A stretch of 64,000 nucleotides of DNA. It comes from Oribacterium parvum ACB1 (lineage in GTDB: Bacteria; Bacillota; Clostridia; Lachnospirales; Lachnospiraceae). A program made the translations under genes and the position numbers. The notes under the pieces are model-generated. The model was given only the letters and a program-made list of their open reading frames with translations, was not told the origin of the DNA and ran no database searches. Where the stretch lies: positions 689,201-753,200 of the forward strand of contig NZ_KE148312.1 of the NCBI RefSeq assembly GCF_000238055.2, written 5' to 3'. Position 1 is the stretch's first letter. Every line of letters begins with the position of its first letter. Positions 27,443 to 36,003 of the stretch are shown piece after piece.

Positions 27443-27515
27443 TGTGCTATATAATTACTATGCTTTAAGTTGAGGGGAAACGATATGATTCTTTTCCAAA
27501 TACTTGTCAATGTAG

Positions 27516-27548
27516 AATCTTGCATGCTATAGTATGCAAGATTTTTAT
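27516..27548 (+). terminator. Hairpin terminator or attenuator before surface protein 1
   Basis: AATCTTGCAT and ATGCAAGATT form a perfect stem followed by TTTTATT, a good intrinsic terminator. It lies 45 bases before the surface-protein start, so it may end the DeoR transcript or attenuate the next. Confidence 0.8.
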
Positions 27549-27592
27549 TAAATTTAAAAATAATTTAATATTTTTAAACAAGGAGAGTATTT

Positions 27593-29950
27593 ATGAAAAG
27601 GAAACGTTTGATTCCCCTTATTATGACAGCCGCATTAACTTGCTCTGTCTGGGCTTATACTGCTCCCACCTGGGGAGAGCCGATGAGCGGCATGGAAGCT
27701 AGCTCTTCCGAAAGTGGCGACTTCTCTGCCATAGAGAATGAGGGCGAAAACGAAAACTTCAGAACCACAGAGGGTGACGGAGTGGGTGAAAACATTCTTA
27801 CCACTGAGGAGGAAGAAGAAAACGTAGGATTATTTCTTATGGAAGATAGAGGAGCTGAAGACGACTCTATTTCAATTCCTGTAAGCAGCAGCAATATAGA
27901 GGAAGAACCGTCGGGATACCCTGACTTTAGCATTACCAATAAAGCACAATTTTTACGGCAATTTAAACGCGTTTTAAAAACGGTTGAAGTTCCGGATTAC
28001 CTTGATTTTACCATGTATTATTCTGATAAGAATCCGTTTAATCCGGCAGTGGGATTACCCGAAGGTAATCCCAGCATCCTGTTAATCGCGAATGCCATTA
28101 AAGACGCAGGCATCGCAAATGATCTCGTGGATGATCCCGCTGATCTTATTAATTATATTCAAGGATCTTTAATTGATGTTGGCATGGGGATGTCGGAACC
28201 AACAATCTACTTTACCGTGTTTGAAGACGGTGAAAAATTTGCCTATTCCATTTTCCCTAAATATAAGGATGATGGTTCTACAGATTATTATTTGATTCCT
28301 GTAAAAGGGCGTGAACTGGACAACTTTCACTTTTCCGTTATAGGCCATATGGATAGTTTCAATCTGCCAAGAGATAAAGAAATTTGCAAAGGCAATATGC
28401 AAACCATTATTCGCTTTATTAAGGAAAATTATCCCGGAATCGCAGATGTTCGCTTTACAAATCGTCGTATACAATACGATGTAATAAATGGAGTCAAAGA
28501 ATATTACTATCCCGTAGAATATACGGATACGGACGGCAACAAAAAACAGAATAAAGTTTACGTAGGGGATCATAGGAACTTTATCCGTAGAAGCGATGCT
28601 ACCCGTTCAATGATTGAAGCCGCCCTCAAGTTAGAATTTCCGGAGGGACGCTTTAAGGATAGTCAACGTCTTACGAATGAAGAAGTTACTCTGTTGGAGA
28701 AGAAATTTGATCGTATAAAGAACAATGCCCTTACCAGAGTTCTCTCCGTCAAGGTGAATCCCGAATTGGTTCCTTACGAGGTGCCATATCCCTATTCCGA
28801 CCTATATACCGATGAAGAGTTGGATAGAGAATACGGAATAGAACTCGAAGTCACAACAGAAGATACGAAAGTTCAAGATGCTCCAAAATTTTATACTATA
28901 ACTCTTCCTATTTACTATTCCAGGGAATTAAAGCTTATCTCCTTATTTCCTGTAGATAAGGACGATTTGAGAAAGTATGCACTCTCTAAAGACAAAGAAT
29001 ACATTTACATTCCAAGTGAAAATGATTCGAATGCCATTACTTTAGAATCCTATCTAAAAAGTAAGTTGAATGATGGAGAGCTGCTTGGGAATCCGGATAT
29101 CGTGGACGTGAATAAGGTATACTACAAAAAAGAAATCCACTACCCGGTTTTAGCTGAGGATGGAAGCCTTATCCGTACTCTAAAAATTAACTTGAAGGAT
29201 AACGGATTCCTCGGATTAAGAGATGATTATGCGAAACCCTTCTACTTAAAGGGGCATGATATTCAATCCAATCAATTAATGGATGAACCAAAAGAAGAGT
29301 TAGAAAAGCTGTTCCGAGAACGTTATGGGGAAGCTTTCCAGTCTATTGAAAGTATAGCTGATACCACTGTTTGGGGCAGGGCTGTTATTACACTGAATCT
29401 CCATGACGGTACCCAAAAAGAAGTACATGTCGAGATTTTAAGAAACGCAGGTTGCGAAGACACAAGACCCGGACATAAAGAGCCCGTATACAACTTAAGC
29501 TATAATTATTCCTGCTTTAACGGTTGTAAGGGAACAGACGAACCGACAGAACCTGAAAAACCCGTAAATCCGGAAGAACCTGCACAGCCGGAAAATCCTG
29601 CTACTCCCAGCAATCAGGGAAGAGGAAATAGTGGCGGCTCAGGCAGTAACGGGGGCTCTCGTACACCGGCTTCGGGAGAGGATAAAACTCCTGTCGTTCT
29701 TTCTGAAAATAGGGAAAACACTCCATCTTCCGTAAATCCGGAGGTTTTAGGAGAGGCCAGAGAGATGCGCTCCGAAGAAACAAAACCGATTCTGGAAGTT
29801 CTCGGTGCCGAAAGAAAAGGAAGGGGTCATGTTAAGACAATGGATGAGACTCATGCATTCCCACTCTACTTCTCCGCTTTAAGCGCAATCGCTTTAGCCT
29901 TTTGGGCTTTACAGGACAAGAAAAAAAGTAAAACAGGAAATACTCTTTAG
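27593..29950 (+). CDS. Large secreted surface protein 1, C-terminal VKTxD anchor
   Basis: A 785-residue exported protein with no domain I recognise. It has a Lys/Arg-rich signal peptide (MKRKRLIPLIMTAALTCSVWA), an acidic low-complexity segment (to about residue 100), and a long region with repeated beta-rich blocks around NNALTRVLSVKVNPE. A Pro/Glu then Gly/Ser-rich spacer precedes two VLG..R motifs (EVLGEAREMR, EVLGAERKGR). The end is GHVKTMDETHAF, a hydrophobic segment and a KKKSK tail. That layout imitates a sortase signal with VKTxD in place of LPxTG. It is paralogous over its length with the protein at 31258-33552. ATG has AAGGAGAG upstream. Confidence 0.75.
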   Translation: MKRKRLIPLIMTAALTCSVWAYTAPTWGEPMSGMEASSSESGDFSAIENEGENENFRTTEGDGVGENILTTEEEEENVGLFLMEDRGAEDDSISIPVSSSNIEEEPSGYPDFSITNKAQFLRQFKRVLKTVEVPDYLDFTMYYSDKNPFNPAVGLPEGNPSILLIANAIKDAGIANDLVDDPADLINYIQGSLIDVGMGMSEPTIYFTVFEDGEKFAYSIFPKYKDDGSTDYYLIPVKGRELDNFHFSVIGHMDSFNLPRDKEICKGNMQTIIRFIKENYPGIADVRFTNRRIQYDVINGVKEYYYPVEYTDTDGNKKQNKVYVGDHRNFIRRSDATRSMIEAALKLEFPEGRFKDSQRLTNEEVTLLEKKFDRIKNNALTRVLSVKVNPELVPYEVPYPYSDLYTDEELDREYGIELEVTTEDTKVQDAPKFYTITLPIYYSRELKLISLFPVDKDDLRKYALSKDKEYIYIPSENDSNAITLESYLKSKLNDGELLGNPDIVDVNKVYYKKEIHYPVLAEDGSLIRTLKINLKDNGFLGLRDDYAKPFYLKGHDIQSNQLMDEPKEELEKLFRERYGEAFQSIESIADTTVWGRAVITLNLHDGTQKEVHVEILRNAGCEDTRPGHKEPVYNLSYNYSCFNGCKGTDEPTEPEKPVNPEEPAQPENPATPSNQGRGNSGGSGSNGGSRTPASGEDKTPVVLSENRENTPSSVNPEVLGEAREMRSEETKPILEVLGAERKGRGHVKTMDETHAFPLYFSALSAIALAFWALQDKKKSKTGNTL

Positions 29951-29954
29951 AACA

Positions 29955-29985
29955 AATGCTCGGCCTAAAACGACCGAGCATTTTT
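29955..29985 (+). terminator. Terminator of surface protein 1
   Basis: AATGCTCGG pairs with CCGAGCATT and is followed by TTTTTAT, five bases after the stop codon. Confidence 0.85.
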
Positions 29986-30016
29986 ATGGCTTAATTTTCT
30001 TTCCCCAATATCTCGC

Positions 30017-30045
30017 TTGTCAAATATAAATAATTTTGCTATATT
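30017..30045 (+). promoter_or_regulatory. Promoter of the DMT transporter
   Basis: TTGTCA (30017-30022) and TATATT (30040-30045) are exactly 17 bases apart. The leader is about 170 nt, AT-rich, with no recognised riboswitch. Confidence 0.6.
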
Positions 30046-30220
30046 ATGCGTGATTTTTTATGGAACGTTTAATTTTGTATTAATTTTTCGGTCTTTTTTG
30101 AAAGTCTTACAATTGTTTTTACTTTGCAAGACAGTTCACATTCCGAATGCTTTATCTTATCGTGCACTATAGAGAATCAATTTGTTGCAATTCTATTCAT
30201 GATTATCAGAAAGGGTTATT

Positions 30221-31174
30221 ATGTGGTTTATTCTTTCCTTGGTTGCTGTCTTTTTCTGGTCCGGTTCCGACTTTTTTTCTAAGCTCGGTTCTCCGCAGAA
30301 AGATAAAAACAGCCATCTAAAGATGATTGTTGCTGTAGGACTCGTGATGGGCTCTCATGCAACATATCAAGTTCTTGTAAATGGAGTAACGTTTAATCTC
30401 CAGACGGTTTTAGTTTATCTTCCCGTATCTTTCCTCTATATCTTCTCGATGCTCCTGGGCTACATCGGACTTCGCTATATAGAGCTTTCCATCACCTCTC
30501 CGATTTGTAATACATCCGGAGCGGTAGCGGCATTTTTGTCTTTTCTTTTCTTAAAGCAAACGCTCAGCTTTCCGCAACTTATTGCCACCGTTCTGGTCAT
30601 TGTTGCGATTGTTCTTCTTTCTTATTTTCAAAAGCAGAAGGAAGAAGCGGAGCTGAAGGAATCCGGGGAAGAACCCGGCATGAAGCATATGAACAGCTTC
30701 CTGGCTATCTTCTTCTCTATCGCCTACTGCATCATTGACGGTCTTGGAACCTTTATGGATGCGGTGGTTTTGTCTCCGATATCGGATAATCCTGCAGAAA
30801 GAACCCTTATGGATTCTATCTTCGTGCATCGTCTTTCCGAAGATTCCGCAAATGTGGCCTATGAATATACCTTCCTCGTAGTCGGAATCATCACACTGCT
30901 CTATCTTATCTTCGTGAAGAAGACAAAGTTTTTCCCGAGTTATGACGGAGCAAAGCTTCTCGGTGCCATGAGTGAGACCGCAGGACAGGCGGCGTACATC
31001 ATAGCCCTTGCCGCAAACGCCGTAGCTTCCGCACCCCTCATTTCCAGTTACTGTATCTTCTCCGCTCTCTGGGCACACATCTTCTTAAAGGAAAGACTCT
31101 CAAGAAAGCAGTACTTTGCCGTTGTACTCGCGGTAATCGGCATCGTGATCATGGGATTCTTCGGGGGTGACTAA
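30221..31174 (+). CDS. DMT/EamA-superfamily transporter
   Basis: A 317-residue membrane protein with about ten hydrophobic segments in two similar halves, as in drug/metabolite transporters. The N terminus FILSLVAVFFWSGSDFF and LLGYIGLRYIELSITSPICN, and the C-terminal half ending SRKQYFAVVLAVIGIVIM, fit EamA/GRP-type proteins. The substrate cannot be told. It sits between two paralogous surface-protein genes with its own promoter, so a direct functional link is possible but unproven; this may simply be a gene caught inside a duplication. Confidence 0.75.
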   Translation: MWFILSLVAVFFWSGSDFFSKLGSPQKDKNSHLKMIVAVGLVMGSHATYQVLVNGVTFNLQTVLVYLPVSFLYIFSMLLGYIGLRYIELSITSPICNTSGAVAAFLSFLFLKQTLSFPQLIATVLVIVAIVLLSYFQKQKEEAELKESGEEPGMKHMNSFLAIFFSIAYCIIDGLGTFMDAVVLSPISDNPAERTLMDSIFVHRLSEDSANVAYEYTFLVVGIITLLYLIFVKKTKFFPSYDGAKLLGAMSETAGQAAYIIALAANAVASAPLISSYCIFSALWAHIFLKERLSRKQYFAVVLAVIGIVIMGFFGGD

Positions 31175-31187
31175 ATATAGAACTCTT

Positions 31188-31226
31188 CATACAAAATGCT
31201 TTCCACTTCGAAAGCATTTTTGTATG
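31188..31226 (+). terminator. Hairpin between the transporter and surface protein 2
   Basis: A long stem CATACAAAA-TGCTTTC with GAAAGCA-TTTTTGTATG and a 6-nt loop. It ends the transporter mRNA, and, like the hairpin at 27516, stands shortly before a surface-protein start. Confidence 0.7.
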
Positions 31227-31257
31227 CAAAAAAATAGAGTAATAAAGGAGAAAATCT

Positions 31258-33552
31258 ATGAAAAGGAAAAAAATTATCCCGTTGCTTCTGGCGCTCTCTT
31301 TAAGCAGCTCTGTCTTTAGCTTCGGTCCGACTTGGGGAGAACCCGCGAACGAATCCTGGAATTCCGTCCTCACCGGGGAGGACGGAGAAGAAGCCGAATC
31401 TTCCGTAACAAGTGGCAGCAATATGGATTTTACACACTATAGTCCTTTAGAGGTGAGGGCATCCGACAGCGATCTTCCGGGAGGAGAGGAATTTGAAGAC
31501 CCTTACGCTTTTGAACAGCGGAATACAAAAGAGGCATTCTATCGCTATTTTGACGATATACTGGATCCTATCCCGGTTTCCATAAATCTGGATAAAGATA
31601 AGTACTATGAAGAAAAAGACGGAAAAGCTTATTACTTGGACCTCTCCGGCAATGCAAACAGCAATCCGATTCTCGCAAAACTTGCCAAGACGATTCGGGA
31701 GAAGATTGATCCTTCTCCTTCTTTGGATGACGATATGGCTTTAGGCGGTCTTTTACCCCCTGACGGCGTTATGGCTGGCGGAAGTCCTTTTGCTATCCGC
31801 TTTAAAAAGTTCGAAAGCGGAGAAAAGCTTGCCTACCTGGTTTGGCAAGGATTCGACGAGGTTACCGGAAAGCCGAAAAAATATCTCATTCCCTTAAAGG
31901 GCACCAACTCGGAAACCTTTAACTTCATAGTAAGCGGAAATGTAAATCAATTTAATCTTCCGAAAAATAAGGAAATCTGTGATCATAACATGGGAGAAAT
32001 CATCAGCTTCCTGAAAGAGAATTATCCGGAAATAAAGAAGATTCATTTTACAGATAGAAATATTCGGTCTGAAGGAGAAGGCAAGGAAAAGCAGTACTAC
32101 TACAGCGTAGAGTATACGGATGAAAGCGGAAACACTAAGCATGCAAGAGTGAATGTCGGGAGTCTGCAAAGTCTTGGAGAGATTCCCGAAGAATTGGTAA
32201 ACTTCCTTAGTAAGAATCTCTCGTTTCCTTTTGATGAAGGGCGATTCGAAAATAATCCATCTTTTACAGAAGAAGAACTAGCTGAAAAGAATACTCTTAC
32301 AGAGGCGGAAATAAAGGAGATTAAAGGGAAGTTCAGCCGCATTATTAATAATGCCCTGACCGGCGTGCTTTCAGTTGAGGTAGATCCGGAAATTGCACGA
32401 AATGTGGACGTGCGCATGGTTGATTTTACTCATGGAGAGACACCCGATTACGGTATTCAGCTCACTGTAAAAACGGAAAAAAGCGGAGATGTGGAAGTCA
32501 CTCTTCCCATCACCTATAGCGCTGCATTAAACGTAAGCTCCGTCTTTCCTCTGGAAAATGCAGACTTGGAAAACCTAGAGCTTTCTCAAGATAAAAACTA
32601 CGTTTATAAAAATCGCGGAACAGGAAACTCCGGACAATCCCTGAAAGATTACTTAAAAAGTTCTTTAAAAGAAGGGGAAAAGCTCGGTGCACCCGTATTA
32701 CAAAATAAGACCTTACCGCTTGGGGCATATCTTGTAAAATACAATAAGGAAATCCTTTATCCTGTCTACAAGGACGGCGAGTTTGTGCGAAACTTAAGGC
32801 TGAATCTGAACGATGCCATGTCGGAAGAAAACGCTTATCACAACTATATTTTTGCCAAAAACATGCGTTATGACGGGAATAAAACGGAAGACGGCTATCC
32901 CGTGATTCTGATTACCAAGGAAGATAAAAAAGATATCGAAAAAGTCCTCCGCACAGAATTAGGTAAGGATCTGGCCTCTGTAGAATTCCCTAATGCAGAC
33001 AAAGTCTCCCAGACTACCTTCGGCTCGCATTTTGTAAAGACGACGCTTCATTTTAAAGACGGAAGCAGTAAAGAACTCCCGGTTTATCTCACAGGCAAAT
33101 TGGAGAGCCTCCCTTCTTTCGGAGAGCAGCCTCTCTATAAATTAGACAGTGACAGAATATGCGGCGGAGAAATTATACGACCGGAAGATCCGAAAACTCC
33201 CGAAAATCCGACAGAACCGGTGAATCCTACGACCCCTGTTAATCCGGTGAATCCCGGCAATGGAAATGGTAACGGAAACGGGGGCGGAAACAGCGGTGGC
33301 GGTTCTCGTACACCGATTGTCGAGGAAAGCCAAACTCCTGCGGTACTTTCCGCAAGTCGAGAAGCAGTTTCTTCTAACGGGGAAGTTTTAGGGGAAGAGA
33401 GACCGACCCCCACTGTTCTCGGCGTAGAAAGAAAAGGAAGAGGATTTGTCAAAACCGAAGACCGGAGTAATCCGTTCAGCTTTACTCTTTTCGGAATAAG
33501 CGTCATCGGACTGGCCTTTTGGGCTTTACAGGAGAAAAAGAAAAGAACGTAA
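31258..33552 (+). CDS. Large secreted surface protein 2, paralogue with VKTxD anchor
   Basis: A 764-residue paralogue of the protein at 27593. Shared features are the signal peptide start MKRKKIIPLL, the PTWGEP segment after cleavage, blocks FNLPK(N/D)KEIC, NNALTGVLSVEVDPE and RFENNPSFTEEE, and the C-terminal layout: Pro-rich spacer, Gly/Asn-rich stretch, GGSRTP, two VLG motifs, GFVKTEDRSNPF, a hydrophobic span and an EKKKRT tail. The N-terminal acidic region differs most. I know no function for the family; cell-wall attachment is inferred from the C terminus. An AAAGGAG site precedes the ATG. Confidence 0.75.
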   Translation: MKRKKIIPLLLALSLSSSVFSFGPTWGEPANESWNSVLTGEDGEEAESSVTSGSNMDFTHYSPLEVRASDSDLPGGEEFEDPYAFEQRNTKEAFYRYFDDILDPIPVSINLDKDKYYEEKDGKAYYLDLSGNANSNPILAKLAKTIREKIDPSPSLDDDMALGGLLPPDGVMAGGSPFAIRFKKFESGEKLAYLVWQGFDEVTGKPKKYLIPLKGTNSETFNFIVSGNVNQFNLPKNKEICDHNMGEIISFLKENYPEIKKIHFTDRNIRSEGEGKEKQYYYSVEYTDESGNTKHARVNVGSLQSLGEIPEELVNFLSKNLSFPFDEGRFENNPSFTEEELAEKNTLTEAEIKEIKGKFSRIINNALTGVLSVEVDPEIARNVDVRMVDFTHGETPDYGIQLTVKTEKSGDVEVTLPITYSAALNVSSVFPLENADLENLELSQDKNYVYKNRGTGNSGQSLKDYLKSSLKEGEKLGAPVLQNKTLPLGAYLVKYNKEILYPVYKDGEFVRNLRLNLNDAMSEENAYHNYIFAKNMRYDGNKTEDGYPVILITKEDKKDIEKVLRTELGKDLASVEFPNADKVSQTTFGSHFVKTTLHFKDGSSKELPVYLTGKLESLPSFGEQPLYKLDSDRICGGEIIRPEDPKTPENPTEPVNPTTPVNPVNPGNGNGNGNGGGNSGGGSRTPIVEESQTPAVLSASREAVSSNGEVLGEERPTPTVLGVERKGRGFVKTEDRSNPFSFTLFGISVIGLAFWALQEKKKRT

Positions 33553-33581
33553 ACATTCATAGAGAATACATTTTTATAGAC

Positions 33582-33658
33582 GAAAAGCCTTCAAGCTTTT
33601 CTATAAAAAAAGGGCTGTGAAAAATCAAGTAATAAAGTGATTTTTTACAGCCCCTTTT
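33582..33658. terminator. Bidirectional terminator pair between surface protein 2 and pepF
   Basis: A small hairpin (GAAAAGC/GCTTTTC at 33582-33601) is followed by a large one (GGGCTGTgAAAAATCA with TGATTTTTTACAGCCC, 33608-33658) having A and T runs on both sides. It serves both convergent genes. Confidence 0.85.
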
Positions 33659-33697
33659 ATTCTTAACGAGTATTTCGCAGAGCGTGCGATATGGAAT

Positions 33698-35362
33698 TTA
33701 GTCCTTGAGCCCTTCCACAAGTTTCTTTAGGCTTCCTTCCTCAAAGGGACTCATAAGTCCTGCCTTCTTCTCGAGTTCGGTAAAGAAAAGGGAGGCGGAA
33801 AGATGAGAAAACTCCATATAGCTCTTCCACGCTTCTTTGAAATCCCGCTTCATGAAAGCCTTGTACTGCAGGGCATTTACCGCAGCAAGACAGTAATCAA
33901 TATAGTAATAGGGGTTTTCATAGATATGGCTCTGCTTCTGCCAAAGTCTTCCCTCATTTAAGAAAGGATTGTTCTTATAATCAAGATGCGGTCTGTACTC
34001 CTTCTCAAGCTTCTTCCAAAGCTCATTTCGCTCTTCCGGAGTCATTTCCGGATTCTTGTACACAATATTTTGGAATTCATCGACCATGGTACCGTAGGGA
34101 ATAAACATCAGCGTATCTTCAAAATGCATTTCCCTGTAGTCCTCCGCCCTTTCTCCAAAGAACAGCTCCATCCAAGGCTCCGTGAAAAATTCCATGGACA
34201 TCGAATGGGTTTCCGCCGTTTCGGAAGTTAAGTCATTATGCTCCCGAATAGGAAGATGCGCAGTCAAATAGCCCTGAAAGGCATGTCCACACTCATGGGT
34301 AATCACATCGATATCTCCTGCAGTTCCGTTAAAGTTTGCAAAAACAAGAGGCATCTTGTAGTTCGGAAGCATATCCATATAGCCGCCGGTACTCTTATTT
34401 TTCCTGCCAAGGACATCAAAAAGCTCCATTTCCCTCATTTTCCGCATGAAAGTAGAGGTCTCAGGAGAAAGCTCATCGTACATCTTCTCTCCTGCTGCCA
34501 TGATTTCTTCCGGAGTTCCTTTTGGCGCAGGATTTCCCTCCGGGAAGAAAACATCTTCATCATAATAATAGAGATGGTCAATTCCCAGTCTCTTTCTTCG
34601 CTTTTCATGCAGCTTTTCCACAAAAGGTACAAGGTCACGCTTCACCTGATTTCGGAAGCTTTCAATCTCCTTCTCGCCGTAACAGTTACGATTCATTCTG
34701 GCATAGCCGAGTTCAGTAAAGTCGGGATAGCCGAGCAGACGCCCCTGTTCGGTACGATTCTTTACCAACTCATCATAGAGGGAATTCAGTTCCTCCTTAT
34801 GCTCCTCAAAAAAAGCACTGTACTTCTCCCAGGCTCTTTCGCGGACAGAACGGTCCACGCTTGTCATATAGGGGCGCATAAGAGAAAGGTTTAATTCCTC
34901 TCCCTCCCATTCAATCGTTGCCGTACCGAGAAGCTTTCCATAGGCGGTAGTGAGCTCATTTTCCTTTTGCATAAGGGGAATCAGTTTCTCATCCATCCCC
35001 TTTATAGCAAGTTCAATGTTCTTAAAGGCAACATGCCCGATTTTCTCTTCCATTTCTTTTTTGAAGGGAGAGTGATAGAGCTTCTTCTGGTAATCCACCA
35101 TCGCATTCCAAAAGCCCGGCATCTTTTCATCATAGTAGTCCTTCTCCTTTTCATAGAACTCATCGGTCATATCGATATTGTTCCGAAAATTCGCAAGCAC
35201 CATCGCCGTCATCACATCGTCCTGCATCTTGTAATACTTTTTATGAATGGAAAAGACCTCCTCTACGGACTCTGCCTTGTCCAAGGCCTTCGTTAAATCC
35301 GAAAGCTCCTTTTCCATTTTTGTAAAATCCACCCTCTCATAAGGGAATTCGCTCAGTTTCAT
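33698..35362 (-). CDS. M3-family oligoendopeptidase (PepF-like)
   Basis: A 554-residue cytoplasmic zinc metallopeptidase cutting short peptides. The zinc-binding HECGH is at residues 356-360 (VITHECGHAFQGY), with the third ligand Glu in SETAETHSMSMEFF. The N-terminal helical region and length match the M3 oligoendopeptidase group without the PepF N-terminal extension. It follows no operon partner; ATG 35362 has a GGAAAGGAAA site. Peptide turnover is the likely role. Confidence 0.9.
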   Translation of the reverse strand: MKLSEFPYERVDFTKMEKELSDLTKALDKAESVEEVFSIHKKYYKMQDDVMTAMVLANFRNNIDMTDEFYEKEKDYYDEKMPGFWNAMVDYQKKLYHSPFKKEMEEKIGHVAFKNIELAIKGMDEKLIPLMQKENELTTAYGKLLGTATIEWEGEELNLSLMRPYMTSVDRSVRERAWEKYSAFFEEHKEELNSLYDELVKNRTEQGRLLGYPDFTELGYARMNRNCYGEKEIESFRNQVKRDLVPFVEKLHEKRRKRLGIDHLYYYDEDVFFPEGNPAPKGTPEEIMAAGEKMYDELSPETSTFMRKMREMELFDVLGRKNKSTGGYMDMLPNYKMPLVFANFNGTAGDIDVITHECGHAFQGYLTAHLPIREHNDLTSETAETHSMSMEFFTEPWMELFFGERAEDYREMHFEDTLMFIPYGTMVDEFQNIVYKNPEMTPEERNELWKKLEKEYRPHLDYKNNPFLNEGRLWQKQSHIYENPYYYIDYCLAAVNALQYKAFMKRDFKEAWKSYMEFSHLSASLFFTELEKKAGLMSPFEEGSLKKLVEGLKD

Positions 35363-35403
35363 GATTTATTTTCCTTTCCTTCTATATCCACTCATCTTTT
35401 GTA

Positions 35404-35757
35404 CTAGGCGTCATTTTTAGAAAGCAGATATACACAATACTGGTTCATGCTAATTCCTTCCCTTTCTGAATGCACCGCTAAGGATCGATGCAAGCTCCGG
35501 GGAATCCTCAACTTAAACTGTCCGGAATAGTCTTCCAGACTATCCGGCTCATGAATCTTCACACCTTCTTCCAAAGCTGCTGCAAGCCATTCTTTTTTTG
35601 CATCCATCGCATTCGCTACTGCACTTTCTACTGTCTCACCACAGCTAATACAACCAGATAAATCCGGAAAAGAAACAACGAATCCACCTTCATCCTTATC
35701 TTCTACAATTTCCATACGATAAGACATTGCCAAATAATCATTCAGCGTCTTCATCAT
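35404..35757 (-). CDS. hicB: HicB-family antitoxin, apparently orphan
   Basis: A 117-residue protein with a HicB-like N-terminal domain (YRMEIVEDKDEGGFVVSFPDLSGC, then SCGETVESAVANAMDAKKEW) and a C-terminal ribbon-helix-helix DNA-binding part (GQFKLRIPRSLHRSLAVHSEREGISMNQY; key residues FKLRIP..LH). ATG 35757 is favoured because GAGG lies six bases upstream; an in-frame GTG at 35769 is possible. HicB normally neutralises a HicA mRNA endonuclease encoded beside it. No intact HicA is present; only a short remnant frame precedes it. Confidence 0.8.
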   Translation of the reverse strand: MMKTLNDYLAMSYRMEIVEDKDEGGFVVSFPDLSGCISCGETVESAVANAMDAKKEWLAAALEEGVKIHEPDSLEDYSGQFKLRIPRSLHRSLAVHSEREGISMNQYCVYLLSKNDA

Positions 35758-35812
35758 TTTTCGCCTCACTTTCTACAATCTGCCGCACCATTTCTACATA
35801 TTTTTGATTGGC
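35738..35812 (-). pseudogene. C-terminal remnant of a gene overlapping hicB
   Basis: After a stop at 35813-35815, a 24-codon open frame reads ANQKYVEMVRQIVESEAK.. and ends in TGA overlapping the hicB start in another frame. Overlap of this kind is usual between the partner ORF and HicB in toxin-antitoxin operons. Its upstream part is missing, and the palindromic element at 35850 lies just beyond. This is an inference from position, not from a matched family. Confidence 0.4.
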
Positions 35813-35849
35813 TCATGCTTTGGAATCGCAAAAAATACCATTATACAGA

Positions 35850-35991
35850 TGCTTAGGCCATCCCCTCTTACGAAAAGCGTATGGAGACGTCGGTACTTGC
35901 AGAAAACAAGCACAGCGAAGTTTTCTGCTTAGTATCCGCTACGTCGGAATCGAGCGAGAGCGTCTTTTTGAAAGAGGGGATGGCCTAAGCA
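35850..35991. repeat. Palindromic dispersed element A (MITE-like)
   Basis: A 142-bp element with perfect 20-bp terminal inverted repeats (TGCTTAGGCCATCCCCTCTT and complement). The interior folds further: GACGT/ACGTC, GCAGAAAAC/GTTTTCTGC. Its core of about 95 bp (35873-35969) closely matches element B at 60289-60387. It encodes nothing. It lies 13 bases after the stop of the glycosyltransferase gene, so it may also act as its 3' hairpin. Confidence 0.85.
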
Positions 35992-36003
35992 CCGTATCCT
36001 CAT

